From: Paenibacillus lignilyticus
Lineage (GTDB): Bacteria > Bacillota > Bacilli > Paenibacillales > Paenibacillaceae
Direction: 5' to 3'
Assembly: GCF_017942085.1 (NCBI RefSeq)
Contig: NZ_JAGKSP010000013.1
Span: forward strand, 94,079 to 158,078
Length of the DNA: 64,000 nt
Shown here: in pieces, positions 37,073 to 45,379 of the stretch
Numbering within the stretch: position 1 is the first letter of the stretch
Layout of the letters: each line of letters opens with the position of its first letter
Notes under the pieces: generated by a model
Databases searched by the model: none
Seen by the model: the letters and a program-made list of their open reading frames with translations, nothing else
What the model was told of the DNA's origin: nothing
Translations under genes and position numbers: made by a program

Positions 37073-37882
37073 TTAACGATACCGCCGCTGCCGCAGCGCC
37101 TCATACAACAATATCGTACTGGCCATCGCCACATTCAGCGACTCCGAATGGCCATGCATCGGGATGATGATGCTCGTATCCACTTGCCCCAGTACATCCC
37201 CAGATAATCCTTGCGATTCGCTGCCCATCAGCAGCCAAGTTGGCCCACTCCAGTTATAACTGTAACAGGTAGCCGATGCTTGCAGACTTGTCCCGACAAG
37301 GGAAATTCCGTGCCTCTTAGCCTCAGGCAGCAGTTCGCTAAGATCCCCTTCAATGACCGGAAGATGGAACAACGAGCCCATCGTCGAACGCACCGTCTTC
37401 GGATTGTAGAGATCGACGCAGCCTTGTCCGAGCACAACGGCGTGGGCGCCGACCGCGTCCGCGCTGCGGATGATCGTGCCGACGTTGCCGGGATCGCGTA
37501 CGCCGTCCAGCACCACAACCAGCGAGTCTTGCTGATACAGCTTGGACACGTCCGCATAAGGCTTTGCGGCCACGCCGAACACCGGCGGCGGAGAGTCCGT
37601 CCCCGTGCATTTGGCCATAACAGCCGGGGTAGCTTCAATCAGCTCGCAATCGGTTTGCCCAAGCAGCGTACGAAGCTCGCCCGGTATGCCGCGTTCCATA
37701 TCGATCACGATTGTCTCCACATCGGCGCCGGCAAGCAGCGCTTCCTGCACCAAGTGGACCCCCTCGATAATGAAGCGGCCCGAGCGGTCCCGGTGCTTCT
37801 TCTCCAGCAAGGCTGCCATCGCTTTCACTTTCTCATTTTGCACTGAAGTAATGCTCATCATTCGTTTATTGTTCGTTTGCAC
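37073..37882 (-). CDS. SpoU/TrmH family RNA 2'-O-methyltransferase
   Basis: A ~269-residue protein with an N-terminal substrate-binding segment (VQNEKVKAMAALLEKKHRDRSGRFIIEG) and a C-terminal SPOUT domain with the three SpoU motifs: LDGVRDPGNVGTIIRSADAVGA, LLMGSESQGLS and IPMHGHSESLNVAMASTILLYEALRQR. It transfers methyl from AdoMet to a ribose 2'-OH in tRNA or rRNA; the exact target is unknown. The start is ambiguous: GTG 37882 has GGAAGG 11 nt upstream, but ATG at 37861/37858 would give the usual N-terminus. Confidence 0.88.
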   Translation of the reverse strand: MQTNNKRMMSITSVQNEKVKAMAALLEKKHRDRSGRFIIEGVHLVQEALLAGADVETIVIDMERGIPGELRTLLGQTDCELIEATPAVMAKCTGTDSPPPVFGVAAKPYADVSKLYQQDSLVVVLDGVRDPGNVGTIIRSADAVGAHAVVLGQGCVDLYNPKTVRSTMGSLFHLPVIEGDLSELLPEAKRHGISLVGTSLQASATCYSYNWSGPTWLLMGSESQGLSGDVLGQVDTSIIIPMHGHSESLNVAMASTILLYEALRQRRYR

Positions 37883-37889
37883 GTTATTA

Positions 37890-38555
37890 TCAGCCTTCCG
37901 CATAATCAAGCTCTAATTCCGATAAATGTTCCGTTTTGCCCACAATAACCAGCACATCGTCAGTTCGAATAACATCCTCCGCCAATGGAGAAATATTAAG
38001 CTCGTTCCCTGTCTTGATCGCGAGTACATTGCATTTGTATTTGGCGCGAATATCTAACTGCTTTAGGTTTTTGCCGACGGCAAAAGAGGGTACCTTGATC
38101 TCGACGATGCTGTGATCCTTCGACAGCTCGATGTACTCCAAGATGTTGGGGGAAATTAAATGATGGGCGACACGCATGCCCATATCCCGCTCCGGAAACA
38201 CCACTTTGTCCGCGCCGATCTTCGTCAGCACCTTGCCATGCAGCTCGCTTTGCGCCTTAACGATCAGCTGCGGAACGCCAAATTCCTTCAATATAAGCGT
38301 CGTAAGAATGCTTGCTTGAATATCCGCGCCGATCGCTACGACGACGACATCGAAGTTGCGCAACCCAAGTGACCGCAACGCATCCTCGTCCGTCGAATCC
38401 GCAGTAACGGCATGCGTTACCCATGCGGACACGTCCTCGACCTTCTGCTGATTGGAATCGATCGCCAGCACGTCAAAGCCAAGCTTGGACAGCGATTGTG
38501 CGACACTTGTGCCAAACCGTCCCATACCAATTACCGCGTACTGCTTATTCGGCAA
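37890..38555 (-). CDS. KtrA/TrkA-type potassium channel regulatory subunit
   Basis: A ~221-residue cytosolic RCK protein. The N-terminal Rossmann domain carries YAVIGMGRFGTSVAQSL and the acidic end of strand 2 (VLAIDS), where NAD or ATP/ADP binds. A C-terminal TrkA_C domain follows (FAVGKNLKQLDIRAKYKCNVLAIK). It gates a KtrB-type potassium transporter encoded elsewhere. TTG at 38555 is preferred: GGGAG is 9 nt upstream, whereas the ATG at 38564 abuts that SD. An extended -10 promoter precedes it. Confidence 0.88.
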   Translation of the reverse strand: MPNKQYAVIGMGRFGTSVAQSLSKLGFDVLAIDSNQQKVEDVSAWVTHAVTADSTDEDALRSLGLRNFDVVVVAIGADIQASILTTLILKEFGVPQLIVKAQSELHGKVLTKIGADKVVFPERDMGMRVAHHLISPNILEYIELSKDHSIVEIKVPSFAVGKNLKQLDIRAKYKCNVLAIKTGNELNISPLAEDVIRTDDVLVIVGKTEHLSELELDYAEG

Positions 38556-38587
38556 GACTTTCATCTCCCTTGAAGCAATTTGAGCTT

Positions 38588-38596
38588 ATTATAGCA
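38588..38596 (-). promoter_or_regulatory. extended -10 promoter for the ktrA-like gene
   Basis: TGCTATAAT on the minus strand has the full TGn-TATAAT element 33 bp before the TTG start, with a weak TTCGGA -35 at 18 bp. Confidence 0.6.
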
Positions 38597-38636
38597 CAAT
38601 TTCCTTATATATCCGAACGCCTCGCTGCATCCTCCG

Positions 38637-38666
38637 GCATGAAATCAAGGTCGCAAGGAAATATTA
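38637..38666 (+). promoter_or_regulatory. sigma-G-like forespore promoter for sspI
   Basis: GCATG (matches GHATR) and AATATTA (6/7 to CATNHTA) are spaced by 18 bp, close to the known sigma-G layout. The start codon lies 33 bp downstream. Confidence 0.6.
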
Positions 38667-38699
38667 ATCCTCGAATCTGTATGTGATGGAGGGATCAGA

Positions 38700-38939
38700 T
38701 TGAACAATCTTGATTTGCGGCAGGCAATCGTTCGTCGGGTACAAAATTTAACGGGGGAAGAACTGACCGACGTCATTGAAGGCTCCATCGGAAGTGATGA
38801 GAAAGCACTCCCCGGACTAGGAGTACTGTTCGAGATGATTTGGAAAAACAGCGAAGAAAGTGATCATAACCGCATGGTTCAAGCACTCTACGACGTGCTT
38901 CATCCCGCTGCGGAAAGCGCATCACCGAGTCCAAGCTGA
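38700..38939 (+). CDS. sspI: small acid-soluble spore protein I
   Basis: A 79-residue protein of the SspI family. NLDLRQAIVRRVQNLTGEELTDVIEGSIGSDEKALPGLGVLFEMIWKN shows the family's N-terminal pattern and the conserved LPGLGVLFE segment. SspI is made in the forespore as a minor spore-core protein. The TTG start follows GGAGG by 7 nt, and a sigma-G-like promoter lies upstream. The last ~10 residues are Ser/Pro-rich and appear to be a lineage-specific extension. Confidence 0.92.
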   Translation: MNNLDLRQAIVRRVQNLTGEELTDVIEGSIGSDEKALPGLGVLFEMIWKNSEESDHNRMVQALYDVLHPAAESASPSPS

Positions 38940-38943
38940 CCGC

Positions 38944-39405
38944 TCACGCATGCCCGAAGATTTGCTGCAAATGATGCTCCATATGAGCCACGTAATCTTC
39001 AATCAGCCATTCCAAGGTGACCGTAGTTCCGCTTGGAAATTGTCCGGTACGCGCTAAACTTAAAGGCGATAACCCTGTAATGACGCGCAAGACGGATTGA
39101 TTAAGGCTCACCCATAACGCGAGCACTTCTTCAGGGGGAGCATCGAAATACCGCTGAGCCCTCACCCAATTCTCTTGGTCGTAGGGGACGATGACCGGTA
39201 TCGCTTCCCTTTCAGTATGTCCATCAATTTGAACGAACCGGCATAAATTGTTGATGGATGAATCGCATAGATGTCCAAGCAGCTGCAGACGCGACCATTT
39301 CCCTTCAGCGATGGGCTGCACGATTTCGTGGTGACCGAATGATTGGAATCGTTGTGGCACGGAATCCAGCATAGCTTCCATGCTGCGAATGGAATTCGAA
39401 ATCAT
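38944..39405 (-). CDS. DinB family protein
   Basis: A 153-residue protein of the DinB/YfiT four-helix-bundle superfamily, ending in LEWLIEDYVAHMEHHLQQIFG with the closely spaced His residues that bind the metal. WSRLQLLGHLCDSSINNLCRFV also carries the conserved His. Members include thiol transferases; the substrate is unknown. ATG 39405 is chosen because AGGAGGG is 5-9 nt upstream; the longer frame has no SD. The 3' end is 4 bp from the convergent sspI. Confidence 0.82.
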   Translation of the reverse strand: MISNSIRSMEAMLDSVPQRFQSFGHHEIVQPIAEGKWSRLQLLGHLCDSSINNLCRFVQIDGHTEREAIPVIVPYDQENWVRAQRYFDAPPEEVLALWVSLNQSVLRVITGLSPLSLARTGQFPSGTTVTLEWLIEDYVAHMEHHLQQIFGHA

Positions 39406-39420
39406 AAGCGACCCTCCTAT

Positions 39421-39475
39421 AAACAGAAAAATGACATTCAAACCGTGACGCCGGTTTGAATGTCTTTTTCTGTTT
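39421..39475. terminator. strong terminator of the Gfo/Idh operon
   Basis: A ~22-bp stem (AAACAGAAAAATGACATTCAAACC paired with its near-perfect complement) and 8-nt loop lie immediately after the dehydrogenase stop codon; a U-rich 3' arm on the minus strand serves as the tract. Confidence 0.85.
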
Positions 39476-39476
39476 C

Positions 39477-40577
39477 TTATACGACTGCGTTGCTTTCGAG
39501 CGCCGGCATCGGCTCCGGACGGTCGCAAGTGCTTTCCATCACGTAGTGTTTGCCGTCACGGGAAGCATCATGGAAACCATGCATCGCTTCAAGAACATGA
39601 TAAGCCATTGCCCCATTCGCGCGATGCTGACGACCTTCGGCAATAGCGCGCGCCATGTCGGCCACGCCGATGCCGCGGTTGTTGTCGGTGTTGCCGTGCG
39701 TGAACGGCACTTCCTCCCATTCTTCCGTGCCGTAACGGCGCAGCTTAATGGTACCTCCGAATGTATTCGGATCCGGTACAAGCAAGGAGCCTGCGCTGCC
39801 ATGAATCTCGATGTTCGGCAATGAAGTGCCTGCCTTGGAATCGAAGCTCGTAATCAGCGTTCCGACAGCGCCGCTTTGGAAATCGATAACGCCGGCAATA
39901 TGCGTTGGCGTCTCGACTTTAATGATTTTGCCGTTCTTCTTCTCGCTCGTAATCGTGCGCTCCGGGAAAGGAATAATAGCCGAGCCTGTCACGCGGCGAA
40001 ACGGACCCAGCAGCGCGATGTAGGCCGTCAAATAGTACGGCCCCATATCAAACATCGGGCCGCCGCCGGCTTCATAGAAAAACTCCGGATCCGGATGCCA
40101 GCCCTCTGGTCCTTCACCAAGCATGAAGCCCGTTACGGAAATCGGAGTACCGATGGCGCCGTCATCGATCAGCTTGCGGCAAGTTTGAATGCCGCCGCCA
40201 AGGAATGTCTCCGGCGCGCTTGCGACGCGTAAGCCCTTCTCAGCTGCAAGGGCTAACACTTTCTTGCCTTCTTCTCTAGTAACCGCAAGCGGCTTTTCTA
40301 CATAAACATGCTTACCCGCTTCAAGAGCCTGCAAACAAACAGGCGCATGAGCTTTCGGAATCGTCAGGTTTACGACGATTTCGATTTCCGGATCTGCAAG
40401 CAGCTGCTCTACCGTATAAGCTTTGGCCAGACCGAATTCCTCGGCACGCATCTTCGCGCGCTCCAAATCGATATCAGCTGCAGCAACAAGATCAATCTCC
40501 GGGTATTTCTTCAAATTCGTAAAATAAATTTGGCTGATATTGCCGCAGCCCACAATACCGACTTTTACTGGTTTCAT
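39477..40577 (-). CDS. Gfo/Idh/MocA family oxidoreductase (copy 1 of tandem pair)
   Basis: A 366-residue NAD(P)-dependent sugar dehydrogenase-type protein. The N-terminal Rossmann domain has VKVGIVGCGNISQIYF, and AGKHVYVEKPLAV carries the conserved EKP active-site Lys near residue 94. The C-terminal domain has GGGPMFDMGPYYLTAYIALLG, with the conserved Asp. It closely resembles the next gene upstream over its whole length. AAGGAG precedes the ATG. It is last in the LacI-regulated operon. The sugar or inositol substrate is unknown. Confidence 0.9.
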   Translation of the reverse strand: MKPVKVGIVGCGNISQIYFTNLKKYPEIDLVAAADIDLERAKMRAEEFGLAKAYTVEQLLADPEIEIVVNLTIPKAHAPVCLQALEAGKHVYVEKPLAVTREEGKKVLALAAEKGLRVASAPETFLGGGIQTCRKLIDDGAIGTPISVTGFMLGEGPEGWHPDPEFFYEAGGGPMFDMGPYYLTAYIALLGPFRRVTGSAIIPFPERTITSEKKNGKIIKVETPTHIAGVIDFQSGAVGTLITSFDSKAGTSLPNIEIHGSAGSLLVPDPNTFGGTIKLRRYGTEEWEEVPFTHGNTDNNRGIGVADMARAIAEGRQHRANGAMAYHVLEAMHGFHDASRDGKHYVMESTCDRPEPMPALESNAVV

Positions 40578-40675
40578 GAATGAATCTCCTTTTATGTAAC
40601 CTGAATATAGGATATTGAAAATGATCAGCCTACCCGAGCGAGCGGGCAGGCTGCGTGTCTCATTTCATATTAGCG

Positions 40676-41770
40676 TTATTGGGACTGAGCTTCAAGTGCA
40701 GGCATTGGCTCAGGACGCGCGCATGTGCTTTCCATCACATAATGCTTTCCGTCGCGCGAAGCATCGTGAATGCCGTGCATCGCTTCGAGCACATGGTACG
40801 CCATCGTGCCGTTAGCACGGTGCTCTCCGCCTTCGCGAATCGCGCGAGCCATATCCGCAACGCCAATCCCGCGATTGTTATCGATGTGACCATGAGTAAG
40901 CTCGATCTCTTCCCATTCTCCGCCTGCGCGGCGAAGCTTTACTTTGCCGCCGAAGCCGTTCGGATCCGGTACAATCAGCGAACCTTTACTGCCGTGAATT
41001 TCGATGTTCGGCAGCGATGTGCCTCCCGGTACGTCGAAGCTTGTCAGCAAGGTGCCGATCGCGCCGTTCTCGAAGTCGAGCACGCCCGTAATATTCGTAG
41101 GCGTTTCCACTTGGATAAGCTTGCCGCGTTTCTTCTCGCTTGTGATCGTGCGCTCTGCATGCGTAATCCGCGCCGAACCGGTAACGCGGCGAATAGGTCC
41201 AAGCAAAGTAACGAATGCCGTTAAGTAGTAAGGGCCCATATCGAACATCGGGCCGCCGCCGATTTCGTAATAGAACTCCGGATCCGGATGCCAGCTCTCG
41301 TGACCGCCGCAGAGCATGAAGCCTGTCGCGGATACCGGCATGCCAATTGCACCCTCGTCAATCAGCTTACGGCAAGTTTGAATGCCGCCGCCAAGGAACG
41401 TCTCCGGCGCGCTTGCGACACGCAGACCTTTCTTCTCCGCCAGCTCCAGCACTTGCTTGCCTTCTTCGCGAGTAACGACGATCGGTTTCTCCACATACAC
41501 ATGTTTGCCGGCTTCCAGCGCCTGCAAGCAGACAGAGGCATGTGCCTTCGGAATCGTCAGATTGACGACGATTTCGATTTCCGGATCAGCGAGCAGCTGC
41601 TCCACCGTATAGGCTTTGCTCAAGCTGAATTCAACGGCACGCGCTTTAGCGCGCTCGATATCGATATCCGCCGCCGCGACGAGCTCCACCTGAGGGTACT
41701 TCTTCAAGTTTGTAAAATAAACATGGCTGATATTACCGCAGCCAATGATTCCGACTTTTACTGGTTTCAT
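40676..41770 (-). CDS. Gfo/Idh/MocA family oxidoreductase (copy 2 of tandem pair)
   Basis: A 364-residue paralogue of the downstream gene, colinear with it. It has VKVGIIGCGNISHVYF for NAD(P) binding, AGKHVYVEKPIVV for the active-site Lys, and GGGPMFDMGPYYLTAFVTLLG in the catalytic domain. Differences cluster in the middle (e.g. CGGHESWHPDPE against GEGPEGWHPDPE), so substrate range may differ. AGGAGG lies 11 nt before the ATG. Confidence 0.9.
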   Translation of the reverse strand: MKPVKVGIIGCGNISHVYFTNLKKYPQVELVAAADIDIERAKARAVEFSLSKAYTVEQLLADPEIEIVVNLTIPKAHASVCLQALEAGKHVYVEKPIVVTREEGKQVLELAEKKGLRVASAPETFLGGGIQTCRKLIDEGAIGMPVSATGFMLCGGHESWHPDPEFYYEIGGGPMFDMGPYYLTAFVTLLGPIRRVTGSARITHAERTITSEKKRGKLIQVETPTNITGVLDFENGAIGTLLTSFDVPGGTSLPNIEIHGSKGSLIVPDPNGFGGKVKLRRAGGEWEEIELTHGHIDNNRGIGVADMARAIREGGEHRANGTMAYHVLEAMHGIHDASRDGKHYVMESTCARPEPMPALEAQSQ

Positions 41771-41829
41771 GAAACGCCATTCCTCCTAAAAGTACGCATG
41801 ATATAAAGTGCTCGCTGACTTTCGTATTC

Positions 41830-42468
41830 TTATGCTTCTTGGCTGCCGCGTGCTGCCCACAGGAATCCGCGGCGCATCAATTCAAGCGTTTGCGGCATGG
41901 CCACGATGTTCGCTTGATGCCCCAGTGAATTGTAGTACACGCGGCCTTCGCCCCAAGTCTTCGTCCAAACAATCGGCATTTTCACATCGCCAAACGACGT
42001 CGTGGCATGAACCTCATTGGCCGGGTCCACATGCATGTAATACTTCTCGGTGCACACTTCAAAATCGCCGATGCCGCTTGTAAGCGGATTGTCCTCGCGA
42101 ACCATATTGACGTCGTAAACGACGCCGTCATTGCCCGGATGAGCGACCCACTGGCCGCCAACCATGAACTGATAATCGACATCGTTGCGGAAGGAATCGC
42201 CCATGCCGCCGTGGCAGCCCGCGATGCCGCAGCCCGCACGTACCGTATCGAGCAGCGGACGAAGCTGCTCCTGCGTAATCGACCCCATTGTCCATACGGG
42301 AACGATTAGATCCAGCTGTGCCATGAGCTCCTCATCCTTGTAAGCGTCCAGCGTATCCGAAACCGTTACTTCAAAGCCTTCTTTATTCAACAAATCGGCA
42401 AAAATTCCCGCTACTTCCTCCGGCTGATGACCATCCCAGCCGCCCCATACGATCAACGCTTTTCTCAT
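41830..42468 (-). CDS. ThuA-domain protein
   Basis: A ~212-residue protein of the ThuA family, which has a glutamine-amidotransferase-like fold. Visible marks are KALIVWGGWDGHQPEE at the N-terminus, VRAGCGIAGCHGGMGDSF near residue 75 and the KTWGEGRVYYNSLGHQANIV segment typical of ThuA. Members sit in sugar-catabolic operons next to Gfo/Idh dehydrogenases; the reaction is not settled. ATG 42468 is chosen (GAGGA 8 nt upstream); ATG 42477 is nearly as good. Confidence 0.85.
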   Translation of the reverse strand: MRKALIVWGGWDGHQPEEVAGIFADLLNKEGFEVTVSDTLDAYKDEELMAQLDLIVPVWTMGSITQEQLRPLLDTVRAGCGIAGCHGGMGDSFRNDVDYQFMVGGQWVAHPGNDGVVYDVNMVREDNPLTSGIGDFEVCTEKYYMHVDPANEVHATTSFGDVKMPIVWTKTWGEGRVYYNSLGHQANIVAMPQTLELMRRGFLWAARGSQEA

Positions 42469-42512
42469 GTTTCCCATCCTCTGCTCCAATAGTTAATCCG
42501 CAATCGTTCTCT

Positions 42513-43685
42513 TTATCTTAATTCCGAAATCGCGACCCAGCGGCGTTCGGCAATCGACTTATCGACAGCTTCCAGAACAGCCTGGCATTCTACGCCGTCT
42601 ACGAAGTTCGGAACAGGCTGACGGTCTTCGGCCAGTGCCAGCATAAACTCGTGCATCTCATGCGTGAAGGTATGCTCGTAACCAATCGTATGTCCCGCAG
42701 GCCACCAAGCCTCGCTGTAGGCATGCGGAGCATCCGTTGCAATCACGCGCCGGAAGCCTTGAACGTCCGCAGCATCATCCGTAAAGTACACTTCAAGCTC
42801 ATTCACGCGCTCAAAATCAAACTTGATGCTGCCTTTGCTGCCGTTGATTTCAAACGAATTCGTACAACGATGGCCCGGCGCGAAGCGCGTTGCTTCGATG
42901 CTGCCGAGCGCTCCGTTTGCAAAACGAGCCAGGAACAAGGTCGCGTCATCTACCGTTACCTGTCCGCGAGGCGCATCTGTGTCGCCTTTGGCACTAAGGC
43001 CGCTTAGGCCGAGCGTAGCCGTTGGCAGAGGACGCTCCTTCACGAACGTTTCGCTCATCCCGATCACTTCTTGGAATTCGCCCACGAGGAAACGAGCCAT
43101 ATCGATGACATGCGCGCCGAGGTCTCCATGCGAGCCGGAGCCGGCAATTTCCTTCTGCAGACGCCATACGAGCGGGAACTGCGGATCTACGATCCAGTCC
43201 TGCAGGAAGAAGCCGCGGAAATGATAGATTTCACCGATGCGGCCATCGGCAACCAGCTTCTTAGCGAGCTGTACAGCCGGAGCAAACCGGTAGTTGAAGC
43301 CAACCATATGCTTCACGCCGGCTTTCTCAGCCGCATTCAGCATCTCGATGGAATCCGCCAGATTAAGGGCAAGCGGCTTCTCGCAGAAGATATGCTTGCC
43401 CGCTTCCGCAGCAGCAATCGCAATCTCCTTATGCGCATCGCTCGGCGCATTGATATCGATCAAATCGATGTCGTCGCGCGTAACAAGCTTACGCCAGTCC
43501 GTCTCTGCGCTTTCCCAGCCAAACTGCTCGCGAGCCAGCTCCAGGCCGGCTGCATCCCGACCGCAAATAACCGCCATTTGCGGGCGAATCACTTTCGGGA
43601 AGAACATCGGAAGTGCTCTATAGGCATTGCTGTGGGCTTTGCCCATAAATTTGTAACCAATCATTCCTACTCGAATAGTGCTCAT
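42513..43685 (-). CDS. Gfo/Idh/MocA family oxidoreductase (divergent third member)
   Basis: A 390-residue dehydrogenase with VGMIGYKFMGKAHSNAYRAL at the N-terminus, AGKHIFCEKPLAL carrying the active-site Lys near residue 97 and GDLGAHVIDMARFLVGE in the catalytic domain. It is clearly different from the tandem pair downstream. Close family relatives with the GYKFMGKAHSNAY start are common beside ThuA genes. AGAGGTGG lies 9 nt before the ATG. Confidence 0.9.
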   Translation of the reverse strand: MSTIRVGMIGYKFMGKAHSNAYRALPMFFPKVIRPQMAVICGRDAAGLELAREQFGWESAETDWRKLVTRDDIDLIDINAPSDAHKEIAIAAAEAGKHIFCEKPLALNLADSIEMLNAAEKAGVKHMVGFNYRFAPAVQLAKKLVADGRIGEIYHFRGFFLQDWIVDPQFPLVWRLQKEIAGSGSHGDLGAHVIDMARFLVGEFQEVIGMSETFVKERPLPTATLGLSGLSAKGDTDAPRGQVTVDDATLFLARFANGALGSIEATRFAPGHRCTNSFEINGSKGSIKFDFERVNELEVYFTDDAADVQGFRRVIATDAPHAYSEAWWPAGHTIGYEHTFTHEMHEFMLALAEDRQPVPNFVDGVECQAVLEAVDKSIAERRWVAISELR

Positions 43686-43780
43686 CGTTTGGTTCCACCT
43701 CTCATAAAATTAGGTTAGCAATGCGGTGAAACTTCCTCAATTATTAAGCGTGAAACCGATAGGGTCACCTATGCATCACG

Positions 43781-44866
43781 TTAGGTTGTCGTCGTTCTCG
43801 TTGTCTTGGAGGAAGCCCTTTCAATCAACTTTACAGGCAGCTTAACTTCAAAAGGGGAAGATGGTTCGGTCTCCGTCATCATGTCAAGCAGGCGGGACGC
43901 CGCCTCGCAGCCAACTTCATAGAACGGAACACGAATGGAGGTAAGCGGCGGCTCCGTCATCCGCGAGACATCGGAATCGTCACAGCCAACAAGCGCAACG
44001 TCCTCGCCTACGCGTATCCCGAGCTCTTTAAGCCCTTGCATGAGCCCGATCGCCATACGGTCATTCGCGGCAATCACCGCATCGACGTCACCGCTGCGAA
44101 TAAGCTCCGCCACCTTTACAGCCTGCTGGTAGCCGCTCTTGCGGCTATAATTCCCGATCAGCACATGCTCGGCTTGGAAAGTCACCTGCGCTTCAATGAG
44201 CGCCTGCTGATAGCCCTTCAACCGATCCAAACTGTTCGAGTATTCCGCCGGGCCATTGAGAAAACAGATCTTCCGGAAGCCTTGCTGCAGAAGATGTCTG
44301 GCCGCATGACGGCTCCCCATTCGCTGATCGGCATCCACCGTGTTGAAGGCTTCTCCCTCAAAGCGCTGATTAACGAGGCAGAAGGGATGCTGCCCTTCCT
44401 TGAGCTCGGCAAGCGCTTCACGTTCCGTCGGCACATCTTGAGCGCCCAGTATGATGCACCCGTCAATCTTCTGCGTCCGAAACAGATTCGCATAATCACG
44501 CGGCTCGTCAGCCTCCCGAAACAAGAGCAGCAAATCATACCCGCGCTGCTTGGCCGTAACCCCGATCCCGCTCAATACTTCGGAGAAGTAATAAGTCGAG
44601 AAGAGATTCACCTTAGGCAATAGCGGCAGAATAACGCCGAGATTTCCGCTTCTGCGCAGCGCAAACCGCTGTGCGAGCGCGCTTGGCACATACCCCAGCT
44701 GCTTGGCGGCATCCACGACCCGTTTAGCCGTTTCATCCTTCACTGTCCCGGCGCCGTTCAGCACACGCGATACCGTCGCTTCCGACACTCCTGCTAATTC
44801 AGCGACTTTTTTACGGATAAGTCCTTCCTCCCATCCAAGGTAATCATCCAATGTACACGCGTACAT
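43781..44866 (-). CDS. LacI family transcriptional regulator
   Basis: A ~361-residue repressor. The LacI helix-turn-helix is RKKVAELAGVSEATVSRVLNGAGTV, followed by a hinge and a periplasmic-binding-protein-like sugar domain (LGVILPLLPKVNLFSTYYF; PDVDAVIAANDRMAIGLMQGL-like region; VGCDDSDVSRMTEPPLTSIRVP). It is first in the operon with Gfo/Idh and ThuA genes and probably controls it. The start is unclear: ATG 44866 has only a poor SD, while the best SD (GGAGGAAGG) has no ATG/GTG/TTG after it, only ATC. Confidence 0.85.
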   Translation of the reverse strand: MYACTLDDYLGWEEGLIRKKVAELAGVSEATVSRVLNGAGTVKDETAKRVVDAAKQLGYVPSALAQRFALRRSGNLGVILPLLPKVNLFSTYYFSEVLSGIGVTAKQRGYDLLLLFREADEPRDYANLFRTQKIDGCIILGAQDVPTEREALAELKEGQHPFCLVNQRFEGEAFNTVDADQRMGSRHAARHLLQQGFRKICFLNGPAEYSNSLDRLKGYQQALIEAQVTFQAEHVLIGNYSRKSGYQQAVKVAELIRSGDVDAVIAANDRMAIGLMQGLKELGIRVGEDVALVGCDDSDVSRMTEPPLTSIRVPFYEVGCEAASRLLDMMTETEPSSPFEVKLPVKLIERASSKTTRTTTT

Positions 44867-44867
44867 T
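44850..44867. promoter_or_regulatory. near-palindromic operator candidate for the LacI regulator
   Basis: AATGTACACGCGTACATT has 9-bp half-sites differing at one position and a central CG, the architecture of LacI-family operators. It overlaps the doubtful 5' end of the regulator gene, suggesting autoregulation. Confidence 0.45.
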
Positions 44868-44875
44868 TTCTCATG

Positions 44876-44889
44876 CAAGCGGTTACCTG
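44876..44889. promoter_or_regulatory. weak cre-like site upstream of the LacI regulator
   Basis: TGCAAGCGGTTACC matches the CcpA consensus except at two fixed positions. It lies just upstream of the operator candidate. Confidence 0.35.
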
Positions 44890-44936
44890 TCAATCCTTTT
44901 ACAAGGCTGGCGCTTGAAAAATTTCCTGGTTATTCC

Positions 44937-44966
44937 TTGCCCGATTCTTGAATGCTGCATTATACT
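44937..44966 (+). promoter_or_regulatory. sigma-A promoter for the TM2 gene pair
   Basis: TTGCCC and TATACT are separated by 18 bp; the -10 is 5/6 and the -35 is 4/6. The start codon is 48 bp downstream. Confidence 0.55.
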
Positions 44967-45013
44967 AATGAAGTCTAATTTCTAACAATTTATGACAAAG
45001 GGGACTCCTATTC

Positions 45014-45358
45014 ATGCATTATAACATCGCCCAGAAGAGCCAACTGGACGCTCGCGAGCTGCTGCTTCTCGATCAAGAAGTAAGGAATCAGGGTAAAAAC
45101 ATGCTTGTCGCCTATATTCTGTGGTTCTTCCTTGGCAGCTTCGGCGCTCATCGCTTCTACATGAAGAAGACGGGTTCAGCCGTTGCCCAGCTGATATTAA
45201 CGATTACGATTATCGGATACATCGTGTCGGCCATTTGGGTATTAATTGATGCCTTCCTGCTCCATGGAATGGTGAAAGAAGAGAATCAGCGCGTCGAAGG
45301 TCGAATTATAGATGAGCTGCTCGGACAGAAGCATTTCAATAATGCGATGAGACGTTAA
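45014..45358 (+). CDS. TM2-domain membrane protein
   Basis: A 114-residue protein. A soluble N-terminus of about 35 residues precedes the TM2 domain: two TM helices joined by a conserved turn (VAYILWFFLGSFGAHRFYMKKTGSAVAQLIL...IWVLIDAFLL). The GxxGxHRFY motif is diagnostic. Function in bacteria is unknown. AAAGGGGA lies 9 nt before the ATG. It is followed after 21 bp by a paralogue. Confidence 0.88.
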   Translation: MHYNIAQKSQLDARELLLLDQEVRNQGKNMLVAYILWFFLGSFGAHRFYMKKTGSAVAQLILTITIIGYIVSAIWVLIDAFLLHGMVKEENQRVEGRIIDELLGQKHFNNAMRR

Positions 45359-45379
45359 GCAAAGGAGCAGTAGAAGCGC

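Noticed and set aside
37890..37909. Longer start of the SpoU methyltransferase overlapping the ktrA-like stop
   Set aside because: TTG/ATG codons there have no proper SD, and the added residues are not part of the family's N-terminus.
43751..43764. cre-like TGAAACCGATAGGG near the start of the Gfo/Idh operon gene
   Set aside because: Three fixed consensus positions fail at the 3' half, so it is not convincing.
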